From NCBI GenBank assembly GCA_020435415.1, contig JAGQZQ010000029.1, positions 1 to 35,287 on the forward strand: a stretch of DNA of 35,287 nucleotides, read 5' to 3'. This stretch comes from Flavobacteriales bacterium (lineage in GTDB: Bacteria > Bacteroidota > Bacteroidia > JACJYZ01). The position numbers were made by a program, and so were the translations under genes. The notes under the pieces were generated by a model, which had not been told where the DNA came from, ran no database searches, and worked only from the letters and a program-made list of their open reading frames with translations. Position 1 is the first letter of the stretch. Every line of letters begins with the position of its first letter. Below are positions 15,188-23,447 of this stretch, in pieces.

Positions 15188-17137
15188 ATGGGCAAGGAAA
15201 AGAAAACATCTGCGGAACCTGACCGCAAAGGAATCCCGAAGCATTGGATCTGGATAGGTGTCATTTTGGTGATTACCTGGTGGGCATACCTGCCATCTCT
15301 GAAGAACAGTTTTGTGAACTGGGACGATCCCAAGTATCTGCTGGAAAACCATCTGGTATGGGACCTGAAGGCCGACAATGTAAAGGAGCTTTTTTTTGGC
15401 AAGGAGCTGAAAGGGCGATCTTACGTACCCCTGTCACAGCTGTCATTTGCCATTGAGAACTGGGTCATCAAACCTGATTATACCAACCTCGACCGGTTTT
15501 ACGAATACGCCCATCCGCTTCATGTGACCAATCTTTTACTGCATTTGATCAATACCTTGCTGGTATTTGTTTTGTTCCGGAAGTTATTCAACGGAAGTTT
15601 GCTGCCTGCGGGGATTGTGTCCCTGTTCTTCGGTATTCATCCGATGCATGTGGAATCGGTGGCCTGGATCACTGAAAGAAAGGATGTGTTGTTTACGCTC
15701 TTCTTCCTGTGGTCGGCACTGGCCTGGCTGCGATATGTAGATGAAGGGAGGCAGAAGTCTTTTGTGAAATCCATCGTTCTGTTTCTGTTGGCGCTTCTTG
15801 CCAAATCAGCTGCCGTGACATTGCCGGTGGTTCTAGCCTTGATCGTATACTGGCGCAATGGCAAATGGACCAAAAAGGATATTCTGAATCTGGTTCCCTT
15901 CCTGTTGTTAGGATTGTTGCACGGTGTGGTGACAGTGATTGCCGCTCAGTCGGTTAACACCATTGCTTCAACCCAGGCATTCACGCTGATGGAACGGATC
16001 ATGTTCGCATCATACGGGACAGTCATGTATCTGATCAAACTGATTGTACCCTATGGTCTCACCAATTACTATCCCTATCCCAACCTGGTTGACGGCCATT
16101 TACCCGGCATATTCTACATAGCTCCCGTGGTGGTCATTACACTCTTTGTATTGGTCGGGTTGTCTTTCAAACGCACCCGTGTGTTCATCTTCGGTTTTCT
16201 GTTTTTCATGGGGACGGCGGCGCTTACCTTGCAACTGGTTCCCGTCGGGCCGAACATCATGTGCGAACGCTATACCTATGTGCCATACCTAGGGCTGTTT
16301 TTCATCGTGGCATATGGCGTTTACTGGATGACACAACAGGGCGAGAAATACAAGGGTTTTCAACGCATGTCCCTGGTGGTACTCGGCATCGGTGCGGCTT
16401 GTTTTACATGGATCACACATGAACGTTGTAAGGTGTGGGAGAACAGTGAGATATTGTGGAATGACGTGATTGCCAAATATCAGTATCAGGTGCCTGTTGC
16501 GTATAAGAACAGGGGAAATTATTACGGGAAGAGGAAGATATTTGACAAGGCCCTTGCCGATTACAACATCTTTCTGCAGCTCAAGCAGGACGATGCAGGT
16601 ATTTATGTGAACCGTGGAAATATCAACGGTCTTCGTGGAAACCACGATCAAGCCATGCAGGATTTTTCCTATGCCATCTCGATTGATCCCGATAACGCTG
16701 ATGCACTTATCAACCGGGGTATCACCCATTCCATCAAGGGGGAATACGACAAAGCCATTGAAGACTATACCAGGGCATTTCAGGCAGAACCTGCCAAGTG
16801 GCTGGACATTTTTCAGAACCGTGGATTTACATACATTCAGGTAGGCCGGTTTGAAGAGGGTGTCAAAGATTTTACGGCGGTGTTAAACGCCATCCCGGGT
16901 AATTACAAATCCTGGTTCTACAGGGGGGTGGCATATTTCAATCTCGGTAAATACCAGGAGGCGTTGAACGATTTCAACCAGGCCATCCAGCGAAACCCCA
17001 ATGACGGTCCCAGCTATTACAACCGGTCCCTTACATACAGCAGGATGAATCAGAAGGCGTTGGCGTTGCAGGATGCATTGAGGGCCAAAGAACTCAACCA
17101 CAACGTAAGTGACGAATACATTCAAAATTTGAGATAA
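15188..17137 (+). CDS. TMTC-like GT-C membrane protein with C-terminal TPRs (1)
   Basis: 649 residues. After a charged N-terminus and a first membrane helix comes a luminal-type loop with FVNWDDPKYLLEN, whose acidic pair is typical of GT-C enzymes. About ten further helices follow, including the block HPMHVESVAWITERKDVLFT, the bacterial counterpart of the motif in eukaryotic TMTC protein O-mannosyltransferases. About six TPR units fill roughly residues 435-640 (for example ALINRGITHSIKGEYDKAIE). GT-C enzymes transfer sugar from a lipid-phosphate donor outside the inner membrane, and TPRs may hold the acceptor protein. The next two genes follow without a gap or with overlap and supply methyltransferases and a GT2. 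Fold and family resemblance are clear; sugar and acceptor are unknown. Confidence 0.85.
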   Translation: MGKEKKTSAEPDRKGIPKHWIWIGVILVITWWAYLPSLKNSFVNWDDPKYLLENHLVWDLKADNVKELFFGKELKGRSYVPLSQLSFAIENWVIKPDYTNLDRFYEYAHPLHVTNLLLHLINTLLVFVLFRKLFNGSLLPAGIVSLFFGIHPMHVESVAWITERKDVLFTLFFLWSALAWLRYVDEGRQKSFVKSIVLFLLALLAKSAAVTLPVVLALIVYWRNGKWTKKDILNLVPFLLLGLLHGVVTVIAAQSVNTIASTQAFTLMERIMFASYGTVMYLIKLIVPYGLTNYYPYPNLVDGHLPGIFYIAPVVVITLFVLVGLSFKRTRVFIFGFLFFMGTAALTLQLVPVGPNIMCERYTYVPYLGLFFIVAYGVYWMTQQGEKYKGFQRMSLVVLGIGAACFTWITHERCKVWENSEILWNDVIAKYQYQVPVAYKNRGNYYGKRKIFDKALADYNIFLQLKQDDAGIYVNRGNINGLRGNHDQAMQDFSYAISIDPDNADALINRGITHSIKGEYDKAIEDYTRAFQAEPAKWLDIFQNRGFTYIQVGRFEEGVKDFTAVLNAIPGNYKSWFYRGVAYFNLGKYQEALNDFNQAIQRNPNDGPSYYNRSLTYSRMNQKALALQDALRAKELNHNVSDEYIQNLR

Positions 17138-17902
17138 GTGGGCTTGTTGCGAAAAGAACATATCGGACATGACCTGGATGATGTGGCCGCTACCCTGGCA
17201 CACCGTGACATCCTGCTAAAAAAGCCTTTCCTGAAAAAGCTTTATGAAGAATGGTATGGTGGTTTTTTGAAACGGTTGAAAGAAGCCCCTGAGGGTGATA
17301 CGGTGGAGATCGGTTCGGGTGGAGGCTTTCTGAAAGACATGGCGCCTTTTGTGATCACATCCGATATACAGGATATTCCGCATTGCGATAAAACATTTGC
17401 CGCAGAGGAACTTCCTTTTGCTCCGGGGACCCTCAATGGTATTTTTATGCTGAATGTGTTGCATCATATCCCGAATGTTGATGCTTTTCTGGAAAAAGCC
17501 CGGGAAACGCTCAAGCGCGACGGGATCATCTACATGGTTGAGCCGGCCACCACCCTATGGAGCCGCTGGGTTTATACCAGGCTGCATCATGAGCCGTTCG
17601 ATCCTTCCGCGAAGACATGGACATTTCCGTCGTCCGGACCTATGTCCGGCGCAAACGGAGCTTTACCGTGGATCATCTTTAACCGCGACCGCAAGTTATT
17701 TGAAGAAAAATACCCCACCCTGACCATTGAACGTATCTCCCTTTCGACCCCGTTCAGATACCTCATGAGTGGCGGGTTTTCATACAAGTCTTTGGTGCCA
17801 CACTCGACTTTTCGTTTATTTACGCTGGCAGAAGCCCTGGGCAAGCCTCTTTTCCCCTGGCTGGCCATGTTTCAAATGATTGTTATCCGAAAAAATGCCT
17901 GA
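17138..17902 (+). CDS. Class I SAM-dependent methyltransferase
   Basis: 254 residues, starting at a GTG immediately after the previous stop codon (zero spacing). The SAM-binding motif I is TVEIGSGGGFLKDM (about residues 49-62). The acidic loop SDIQDIP and the post-motif block MLNVLHHIPN are typical of Methyltransf_11-like enzymes. The acceptor is not identifiable; a sugar, lipid carrier or glycolipid is the natural guess next to two glycosylation genes. The end of the gene overlaps the next start by eight bases, indicating tight co-translation. No signal peptide or membrane segment is evident, so it is cytoplasmic. Confidence 0.88.
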   Translation: MGLLRKEHIGHDLDDVAATLAHRDILLKKPFLKKLYEEWYGGFLKRLKEAPEGDTVEIGSGGGFLKDMAPFVITSDIQDIPHCDKTFAAEELPFAPGTLNGIFMLNVLHHIPNVDAFLEKARETLKRDGIIYMVEPATTLWSRWVYTRLHHEPFDPSAKTWTFPSSGPMSGANGALPWIIFNRDRKLFEEKYPTLTIERISLSTPFRYLMSGGFSYKSLVPHSTFRLFTLAEALGKPLFPWLAMFQMIVIRKNA

Positions 17903-19337
17903 GTCAACGGAATCACCTGCATCCCCGAATATTTTCCATTCGCATTTCGAGAAATTTGCGGACCGCTATCCTGCATACCGCCGTCGGTTTAAGTATTACT
18001 GGTCTGCCCTTTTGAATTTCTTCAACTATTACATTCATGAGGAGAACTCCGTACTGGAGATCGGTTGCGGAAGCGGAGAAACGCTGGCAAGCCTGAAAGG
18101 GCATTCGCGTACAGGGATCGATTTCAGTGAGGCCATGATCGCCAAAGCCAGGGAGCGTCATCCCGATCTGACATTTCATGTGATGGATGCGGCCAACATC
18201 AAACTGGATCAGAAGTATGACGTGGTCGTACTGTCAAACGTAATCGGGTATTTCTCGAACGTTCAGGATGTGATGGAGTCGGTGAGGGGGGTATGTCATG
18301 ATCGCACCCGCATCCTGGTTTCATATTATAATTTTTTGTGGGAGCCGGCACTGGAAGTAGGCGAGTGGCTGGGGTTGAAAAAGAAGAGTCCCCGGCAGAA
18401 CTGGCTTTCCGAAATGGATATCAGGAACATCCTGACCTTGTCCGGCTTTGAATGTTATCGCTCAACCCGTGGTATGTTGTTACCCGTGAACATACCGGTG
18501 GTTTCGTGGATTTTGAACAAGTATATCGCCACACTTCCCATCTTTCGGATGTTCTGTCTGAACAAATATTTGTGCGCGCGACCTGTTCCGGTAAAGGCGG
18601 CGGACAATAAGTATTCAACCACAGTGGTGATCCCGGCCAGGAACGAGAGTGGTAATATCGAGGATGCACTCAAGCGCATGCCGGTATTTGGAAAGTCGGT
18701 GGAGGTGATCTTTGTGGAAGGAAACAGCACGGATGATACCTGGCAAAAGATCCAGGATGTATGTAAGGCGTATGAAGGGCCCTGTAAGCTGGTATATACC
18801 AGACAAGAAGGCAAGGGCAAGGGAGATGCAGTCAGGAAGGGCTATTCTATGGCCACGGGAGATATCCTGATGATCCTGGATGCGGACCTGACGGTTCCAC
18901 CGGAAGAACTGCCGAAGTTTTATGATGCCCTGGCAAGCGGAAAGGGAGAATTCATTAATGGCTCCCGGTTGGTTTACCCTATGGAAAAACAGGCCATGCG
19001 CTTCCTGAATCTTCTTGGCAACAAATTCTTCAGCATGGTATTCACGTGGATTCTGAATAATCCGATCAAGGACAGTCTGTGTGGCACCAAGGTGCTCTTA
19101 AGGGAAGATTATGAGAAATTGGCGGCGAACAGGCACTTTTTCGGTGACTTTGATCCATTCGGTGATTTTGATCTTCTGTTTGGTGCACACAAATTGAACC
19201 TGAAGATCATAGACCTGCCTATCCGATACCGCGAACGTACATATGGCGATACGAACATATCCCGTTTCTCACACGGGTTTTTGCTACTGCGCATGTGTGT
19301 ATACGCAGCTCAAAAAATAAAATTCAGGGTGATTTAA
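17895..19337 (+). CDS. Methyltransferase-GT2 glycosyltransferase fusion
   Basis: 480 residues from ATG 17895, which overlaps the upstream stop; a TTG five codons earlier is less likely. Residues about 1-230 are a class I methyltransferase with motif I VLEIGCGSGETLASL and LSNVIGYFSN. Residues about 240-480 are a family 2 glycosyltransferase like dolichyl-/polyprenyl-phosphate sugar synthases: TTVVIPARNESGNIEDAL, the metal-binding DADL within ILMILDADLTVPPEE, and a C-terminal helix-rich tail. The GT2 could charge a lipid carrier with the sugar used by the adjacent TMTC-like enzyme. The joining of the two activities is continuous in one frame with no sign of a frameshift. The chemistry is inferred from family. 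Confidence 0.88.
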   Translation: MPESTESPASPNIFHSHFEKFADRYPAYRRRFKYYWSALLNFFNYYIHEENSVLEIGCGSGETLASLKGHSRTGIDFSEAMIAKARERHPDLTFHVMDAANIKLDQKYDVVVLSNVIGYFSNVQDVMESVRGVCHDRTRILVSYYNFLWEPALEVGEWLGLKKKSPRQNWLSEMDIRNILTLSGFECYRSTRGMLLPVNIPVVSWILNKYIATLPIFRMFCLNKYLCARPVPVKAADNKYSTTVVIPARNESGNIEDALKRMPVFGKSVEVIFVEGNSTDDTWQKIQDVCKAYEGPCKLVYTRQEGKGKGDAVRKGYSMATGDILMILDADLTVPPEELPKFYDALASGKGEFINGSRLVYPMEKQAMRFLNLLGNKFFSMVFTWILNNPIKDSLCGTKVLLREDYEKLAANRHFFGDFDPFGDFDLLFGAHKLNLKIIDLPIRYRERTYGDTNISRFSHGFLLLRMCVYAAQKIKFRVI

Positions 19338-19352
19338 GCGTAAATCCTAAGA

Positions 19353-19562
19353 TTAGGCAGGCCTGTCGAGCCGTACGTTAACGGCTTTTTTGCCCCGGTC
19401 ACCGTCCACAACCTCGTAAGTTACGGCATCTCCGTCAGCAATTTTATCCACCAGACCGCTTACATGGAAGAAAACGTCTTTTCCTGAGTCGGATTGGGTA
19501 ATGAATCCGAAACCTTTCTCCGTGTTATAGAACTTCACGGTACCATTTTGCAATTCGCTCAT
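19353..19562 (-). CDS. Cold-shock domain protein
   Basis: 69 residues from ATG 19562. This is a single OB-fold cold-shock domain with the RNP1-like motif KGFGFITQ (residues 15-22) and RNP2-like DVFFHVS (29-35). Such proteins bind single-stranded RNA or DNA and melt mRNA structure. The frame stays open upstream to a further start at 19625, but the conserved domain begins at MSELQNGTVKFYN. The extra 21 codons look like 5' leader with small hairpins rather than protein. The name cspA/capB type is not resolved. It stands alone on the minus strand between two glycosylation modules. Confidence 0.93.
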   Translation of the reverse strand: MSELQNGTVKFYNTEKGFGFITQSDSGKDVFFHVSGLVDKIADGDAVTYEVVDGDRGKKAVNVRLDRPA

Positions 19563-19722
19563 AATAGAATTCATTCTGCGGATAACCGCGTGATTATTGA
19601 TCTCAGTTCCGGACAGGACTACCAATAATTCGTAACTCTACCCCCTACTGATTACACAATACTAAGAAATAATTTCAGCAAAATCCAAAAAAGTAACGAA
19701 ATTTTGAAACCCGGCAAAGTAA
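19563..19722 (-). promoter_or_regulatory. Putative long 5' leader and promoter of the cold-shock gene
   Basis: TTACTTTG (19722-19715, minus strand) matches TAnnTTTG at seven of eight. It would give a leader of about 145 bases, the size usual for cold-shock genes. GCGG-ATAA-CCGC, a small perfect hairpin, lies about 25 bases before the ATG. No -33 TTG is seen, so the promoter is tentative. Confidence 0.35.
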
Positions 19723-19768
19723 CGTTGCGTTAAAGAATGCACATAGTAATGGGGGTTTTGTTTACATG

Positions 19769-19808
19769 GAAGTTGCCCGGTCTTTAAGGTCGGGCAATTT
19801 CTTTTTTT
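19769..19808 (+). terminator. Orphan plus-strand Rho-independent terminator
   Basis: An 11-bp stem (19769-19779 with 19791-19801, core TTGCCCG/CGGGCAA, one G-T pair) with an 11-base loop is followed by seven T (19802-19808). It is oriented for plus-strand transcription, yet both neighbouring genes are on the minus strand. The closest plus-strand gene ends at 19337. No T run follows on the minus strand. Confidence 0.8.
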
Positions 19809-19841
19809 AAGGATTTACCCAGGTATTGGAACCTCCCATCC

Positions 19842-21638
19842 TTACTTTTTCAAGCTTGGGTCAAGGGCAAAGGCGCGACTGAAATAGAAGTTAGCGGGCT
19901 CTGTTTCCCCCTTGTTGTAATAAGTGATGGCCAGATTAAAGTTCAGTTTGGCATCGTCCGGGTGTTTTTGGATCCCCCTCAACAAAGTACCTATCGCCTG
20001 TTCATAGTCATTTTTCATCCCGTAGAGTATCCCCAGCCCCGTCATGTGTTCCGGCTTATCACTGTGAAATTCGTTTACAAGCCGCTCCATATATGGCAGG
20101 GCTTCATCCACCCGCCCCAGGCCATTCCCCAGTGACAAAGCAATACTGTAATGGGTATTGATATGACTGGGTTGCAGTTGAAGCACATTCCTGAAGCAGG
20201 TCACCGCTTGTTCATGTAGCCCCATTTTTTGATAAACCATGCCCAGGTTATACCAGGCATGATGGAATTTGGGGTTGATCTGTGTAGCCGCTGTAAGCTC
20301 CGCAATGGCCTCCTGCATTCTCGGATCATTTTTGTTATCTCCCGCTACTGCGTTCAACTCCATGCCATAGAACATGCGAATCAAAGCGCTGTTTGGCGCA
20401 TGTTTGCTATCGGTACCATACAAACTTAAGTTGCTTGCCCATGCGGGGTTCCGGTGCCAGGTCTTAAACAGTCCGAGGCACATGATCAAACCGGTCACAA
20501 GCCAGGCCATCCGGGTGGCATTCTCCTTAGAGGTTTTTAAACGGTGTAATAAGGCGGCTGTCAGAACAGAGAACCCAACCGATGGAGTGTATAGAAATCG
20601 CTCTGCCAAAGGCGTTCCGGTATTAACCACGATGTTGGATGCTACCGAAAAAGTGATGATATACCACACGATCCCGTAGGCCATAATGCGGTCTTTCTTC
20701 CATTGACGCCATCCGAACAATGCCAGTCCGCCCCACACAATAATCGAAAGCCATGGTAAAAGGTCCGACCATCCTGAATATGGAATCTGATGATACGAAT
20801 AATCAAAGGACAATGGATGAGGCCATACCAGCAAGCCAAGATAACGCATGGTGTTAGCCAGAATGGAGGCCCATTTTTCTGCCGGACTGGCCAGTAAAAA
20901 AGGATTGAACATCACATCATATGCCTGAGATGCAGCATCTCCGAAGCCCACAAAGGATATACGCATGGTCAGATAACCCACCGCAGCGATCACCATGGGA
21001 ACGGCGGCCTTCATACTGTCTGAAGGTTTTTCTTTTCCAAAGGCCCAGAGTGAGAAGGGGATGAGGGCCACGAAGGTGATGGCACTTTCCTTGGCCGTCA
21101 TCGCAATGAACAGGTATAGGGCGGCAAGCCACTTATGTCGGAATCCGGGTTTTAATGCCACCAGCAAGGCCATCAGCGAAAAGAGAAGGGAAAGGATTTC
21201 ATCCAGACTTTTAATATTGGCAACCACTTCTGTGTGCAACGGGTGTACAAGAAACAGCAATGCACTGACCATGGATATCCATTCACTTCCCGGAATGTTA
21301 AGGCGATTAACCAGTCGGTAGATCAACCAGGCGGTGACCGCATACAGCAGGATGTTGACGAGGTGCCCTAATCCGGGTTGCAATCCCAACAGCTGGTATT
21401 GGATGGCAAAGAAGGTAGCCGATAGCGGACGATATCTGTTCAGCGATTCACCATAAACGCCGGTGAAGACATCGTGCGTCCAGATGTCCGGGATGCCCGA
21501 AAAACCTTTGAGGGTGAACTGATTTCCGGTGATGAAGAGGTAGTCATCCAGCACGTAGCCATAGAAAATTGTCTGTCCGTACAGGAGCAAACTCAATAAG
21601 ACAAAGGCAATAATGGGGTATCGAAAAAATAGGTTCAC
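19842..21638 (-). CDS. TMTC-like GT-C membrane protein with C-terminal TPRs (2)
   Basis: 598 residues with the same design as the protein at 15188-17137. A first helix is followed by the acidic-pair loop FYGYVLDDYLFITGN, then RYRPLSATFFAIQYQLLG, and the signature HPLHTEVVANIKSLDEILSL. Several more helices lead to about four TPR units near residues 440-598 (for example HAWYNLGMVYQKMGLHEQAV). In the signature, the Arg of the usual R-x-D/E is replaced (SLDE). The two proteins are clearly homologous but divergent, so they are not a recent duplication. It is divergently transcribed from a GT2 gene 61 bases away. A protein or lipid glycosyltransferase role is inferred; donor and acceptor are unknown. 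Confidence 0.84.
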   Translation of the reverse strand: MNLFFRYPIIAFVLLSLLLYGQTIFYGYVLDDYLFITGNQFTLKGFSGIPDIWTHDVFTGVYGESLNRYRPLSATFFAIQYQLLGLQPGLGHLVNILLYAVTAWLIYRLVNRLNIPGSEWISMVSALLFLVHPLHTEVVANIKSLDEILSLLFSLMALLVALKPGFRHKWLAALYLFIAMTAKESAITFVALIPFSLWAFGKEKPSDSMKAAVPMVIAAVGYLTMRISFVGFGDAASQAYDVMFNPFLLASPAEKWASILANTMRYLGLLVWPHPLSFDYSYHQIPYSGWSDLLPWLSIIVWGGLALFGWRQWKKDRIMAYGIVWYIITFSVASNIVVNTGTPLAERFLYTPSVGFSVLTAALLHRLKTSKENATRMAWLVTGLIMCLGLFKTWHRNPAWASNLSLYGTDSKHAPNSALIRMFYGMELNAVAGDNKNDPRMQEAIAELTAATQINPKFHHAWYNLGMVYQKMGLHEQAVTCFRNVLQLQPSHINTHYSIALSLGNGLGRVDEALPYMERLVNEFHSDKPEHMTGLGILYGMKNDYEQAIGTLLRGIQKHPDDAKLNFNLAITYYNKGETEPANFYFSRAFALDPSLKK

Positions 21639-21647
21639 AGGATGAAC

Positions 21648-21679
21648 TTGGTTGACTTGACAAAATAATGATATTTTTA
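21648..21679 (+). promoter_or_regulatory. Promoter of the GT2-methyltransferase pair
   Basis: TTG (21648-21650), 21 bases, TATTTTTA (21672-21679), a seven-of-eight -7 box. It ends 20 bases before the GTG start at 21700. It overlaps a divergent candidate on the minus strand (21668-21661), so the two transcripts may compete. Confidence 0.45.
21661..21668 (-). promoter_or_regulatory. Possible -7 box TTATTTTG of the second TMTC-like gene
   Basis: Seven-of-eight match on the minus strand, 22 bases before ATG 21638. The TTG at 21688-21686 is 17 bases away, slightly short. Confidence 0.35.
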
Positions 21680-21699
21680 AGACATCAAATAATCATTCC

Positions 21700-22461
21700 G
21701 TGCTGTCAGGAAAAAAAATCGTAGTTGTCATGCCGGCGTATAACGCCAGCAAAACCCTTGAGCAAACCTATCGGGAGATTCCGATGGATGTGGTCGATGA
21801 GGTGGTGCTGGTGGATGATGCGAGTCCCGATGAAACAGCCCAGGAAGCAACACGCCTCGGGATCCGGCACGTGATACGTCACCCTTCCAACCGTGGGTAT
21901 GGAGGCAATCAGAAAACCTGCTACGACAAGGCATTGGAGCTGGGCGCGGATATTGTGATCATGATCCATCCGGATTACCAATACACACCCAAGCTGGTGA
22001 TCGCCATGGCCAGTATCATCGCGAATGATGTCTACCCTGTGGTATTGGGCAGCCGCATTCTCGGCAAGGGAGCACTGAAGGGAGGAATGCCGCTTTACAA
22101 ATACATCGCCAACCGCTTGCTGACCTTTGTTCAGAATTTGCTTCTGGGAGAAAAGTTAAGTGAGTATCATACCGGCTACCGGGCGTTTGGCAAAGAAGTA
22201 CTTGAGCACATTTCTTACCATAAGAACTCTGATGATTTTGTGTTTGATAACCAAATGCTGTCACAAATTGTGATGGCCGGGTATGAGATTGCCGAGGTAA
22301 CGTGCCCGACCAAGTATTTCAAAGGAGCCTCCTCCATTAATTTCAGTCGCAGTGTGACCTATGGTCTGGGGGTGCTACGTACGTCGCTGAGTCATTTTCT
22401 TCATTCAGCGGGCTTGGTTCGCAATGACCTGTACACGACCAGAACCGGAAAACAAGGATGA
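21700..22461 (+). CDS. Family 2 glycosyltransferase, polyprenyl-phosphate sugar synthase-like
   Basis: 253 residues from GTG 21700; no better start exists before the conserved KIVVVMPAYNASKTLEQTYR. The GT-A core shows VVLVDDASPDET and the RHPSNRGYGGNQKTCYDKAL block. At the usual DXD position the sequence reads MIHPDYQYTP, a variant kept in a distinct bacterial GT2 subfamily. There are no strong C-terminal membrane helices. Such enzymes load a sugar onto undecaprenyl or dolichyl phosphate, or extend a glycan, in the cytoplasm. The gene is divergent from the TMTC-like gene and overlaps the next methyltransferase by four bases (ATGA). Donor and acceptor cannot be told from sequence. Confidence 0.88.
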   Translation: MLSGKKIVVVMPAYNASKTLEQTYREIPMDVVDEVVLVDDASPDETAQEATRLGIRHVIRHPSNRGYGGNQKTCYDKALELGADIVIMIHPDYQYTPKLVIAMASIIANDVYPVVLGSRILGKGALKGGMPLYKYIANRLLTFVQNLLLGEKLSEYHTGYRAFGKEVLEHISYHKNSDDFVFDNQMLSQIVMAGYEIAEVTCPTKYFKGASSINFSRSVTYGLGVLRTSLSHFLHSAGLVRNDLYTTRTGKQG

Positions 22462-23447
22462 TAGCATCCGAACCACAATGTGTGTTTTGTCATGGGCATG
22501 CCTGCGCCAACCTGTTTCCGACAACGGATATTGCCGGTGATACTTATGATGTGTTCTCCTGTGAGGATTGCGGTGCATGGTTTCTCTATCCGTATCCGAC
22601 ATCTGAGCAACTGAATGCGGCGTATGATGATAGCTACTATGGAGAAGAGGACGAGAAATTCGAAGGGATGGTTGAACGGGTGCTGGATTACTTCAGGCAT
22701 AACCGTGCCAAGCGGTTGGCAAAATGGATTCCGAAACATGGTGCTGTTCTGGATCTTGGTTGTGGAAGCGGTGGCTTTCTGGATGCGTTATCTTCCTGCG
22801 GATCATATAAACTGTTTGGGATAGAGCGACCGGGAAAAGCAGCAGAACGGGCCTCAAGAATCCCTAATCTCAAACTTAAAACCGGCGAACTGGAGGCGCA
22901 TGATTTTCCTGCTGCCAGTCTGGATGCCGTGACCTTGTTTCATGTGATTGAACATCTTCCGGAACCCGTCAAGTACCTGAAAATCATCTCGAACATTTTA
23001 AAGCCGGGAGGCGTGTTGATGATATCATACCCGAATGCGGGCAGCAGGCAGGCAGCGTGGTTCAAAGGCAGGTGGTTGCACCTGGACCCGCCCAGGCATT
23101 TGTGGCTGATGCCACCGGATTCACTGACCAAAGCACTGGAGCCTCTCGGGTTTTCACTGGAGTCAGAACATCATTTCAGTATCGAGTATAACCCTTTCGG
23201 ATATCAGCAGAGTATTCTGAATATTTTCTTCAAAAAGAGGGAATTGCTATACGAATATCTGAAAGGAAATAAAGATTACACTGCCGATCAGCCGGGTTGG
23301 TTACTTAGGTTGATGAAGTTGGGTTATATCCTCACCTTTCCGTTGTTTATGTTGATGGATATGGTGGATGCACTGGGGAAGAGGGGCGGTACCGTTTATT
23401 TGGTTTTCCGAAAGACCGGCTCCAACACTGCCTCCACAGGAAAGTGA
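22458..23447 (+). CDS. SAM methyltransferase with N-terminal zinc-ribbon-like motif
   Basis: 329 residues. The N-terminus has paired cysteines CVFC (residues 8-11) and CEDC (36-39), a likely zinc site, followed by GAWFLYPYPTSEQLNAAYDD, a block common in C-methyltransferases of sugar biosynthesis. Methyltransf_23 motifs follow: AVLDLGCGSGGFLDAL, FHVIEHLPEPVKYL and LKPGGVLMISYPN. The C-terminal region near FPLFMLMDMVDAL is hydrophobic and may touch the membrane. It is translationally coupled to the GT2 before it. The last 17 codons and stop overlap the end of the converging EEP gene by 52 bases, with both C-termini apparently complete. The substrate is not known. Confidence 0.9.
   Translation: MIASEPQCVFCHGHACANLFPTTDIAGDTYDVFSCEDCGAWFLYPYPTSEQLNAAYDDSYYGEEDEKFEGMVERVLDYFRHNRAKRLAKWIPKHGAVLDLGCGSGGFLDALSSCGSYKLFGIERPGKAAERASRIPNLKLKTGELEAHDFPAASLDAVTLFHVIEHLPEPVKYLKIISNILKPGGVLMISYPNAGSRQAAWFKGRWLHLDPPRHLWLMPPDSLTKALEPLGFSLESEHHFSIEYNPFGYQQSILNIFFKKRELLYEYLKGNKDYTADQPGWLLRLMKLGYILTFPLFMLMDMVDALGKRGGTVYLVFRKTGSNTASTGK

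Noticed and set aside
19737-19787. Sixteen-codon plus-strand frame ending inside the orphan terminator loop, as a leader peptide
   Set aside because: No downstream plus-strand gene is close enough to be controlled, and the codons show no amino-acid bias typical of attenuation.
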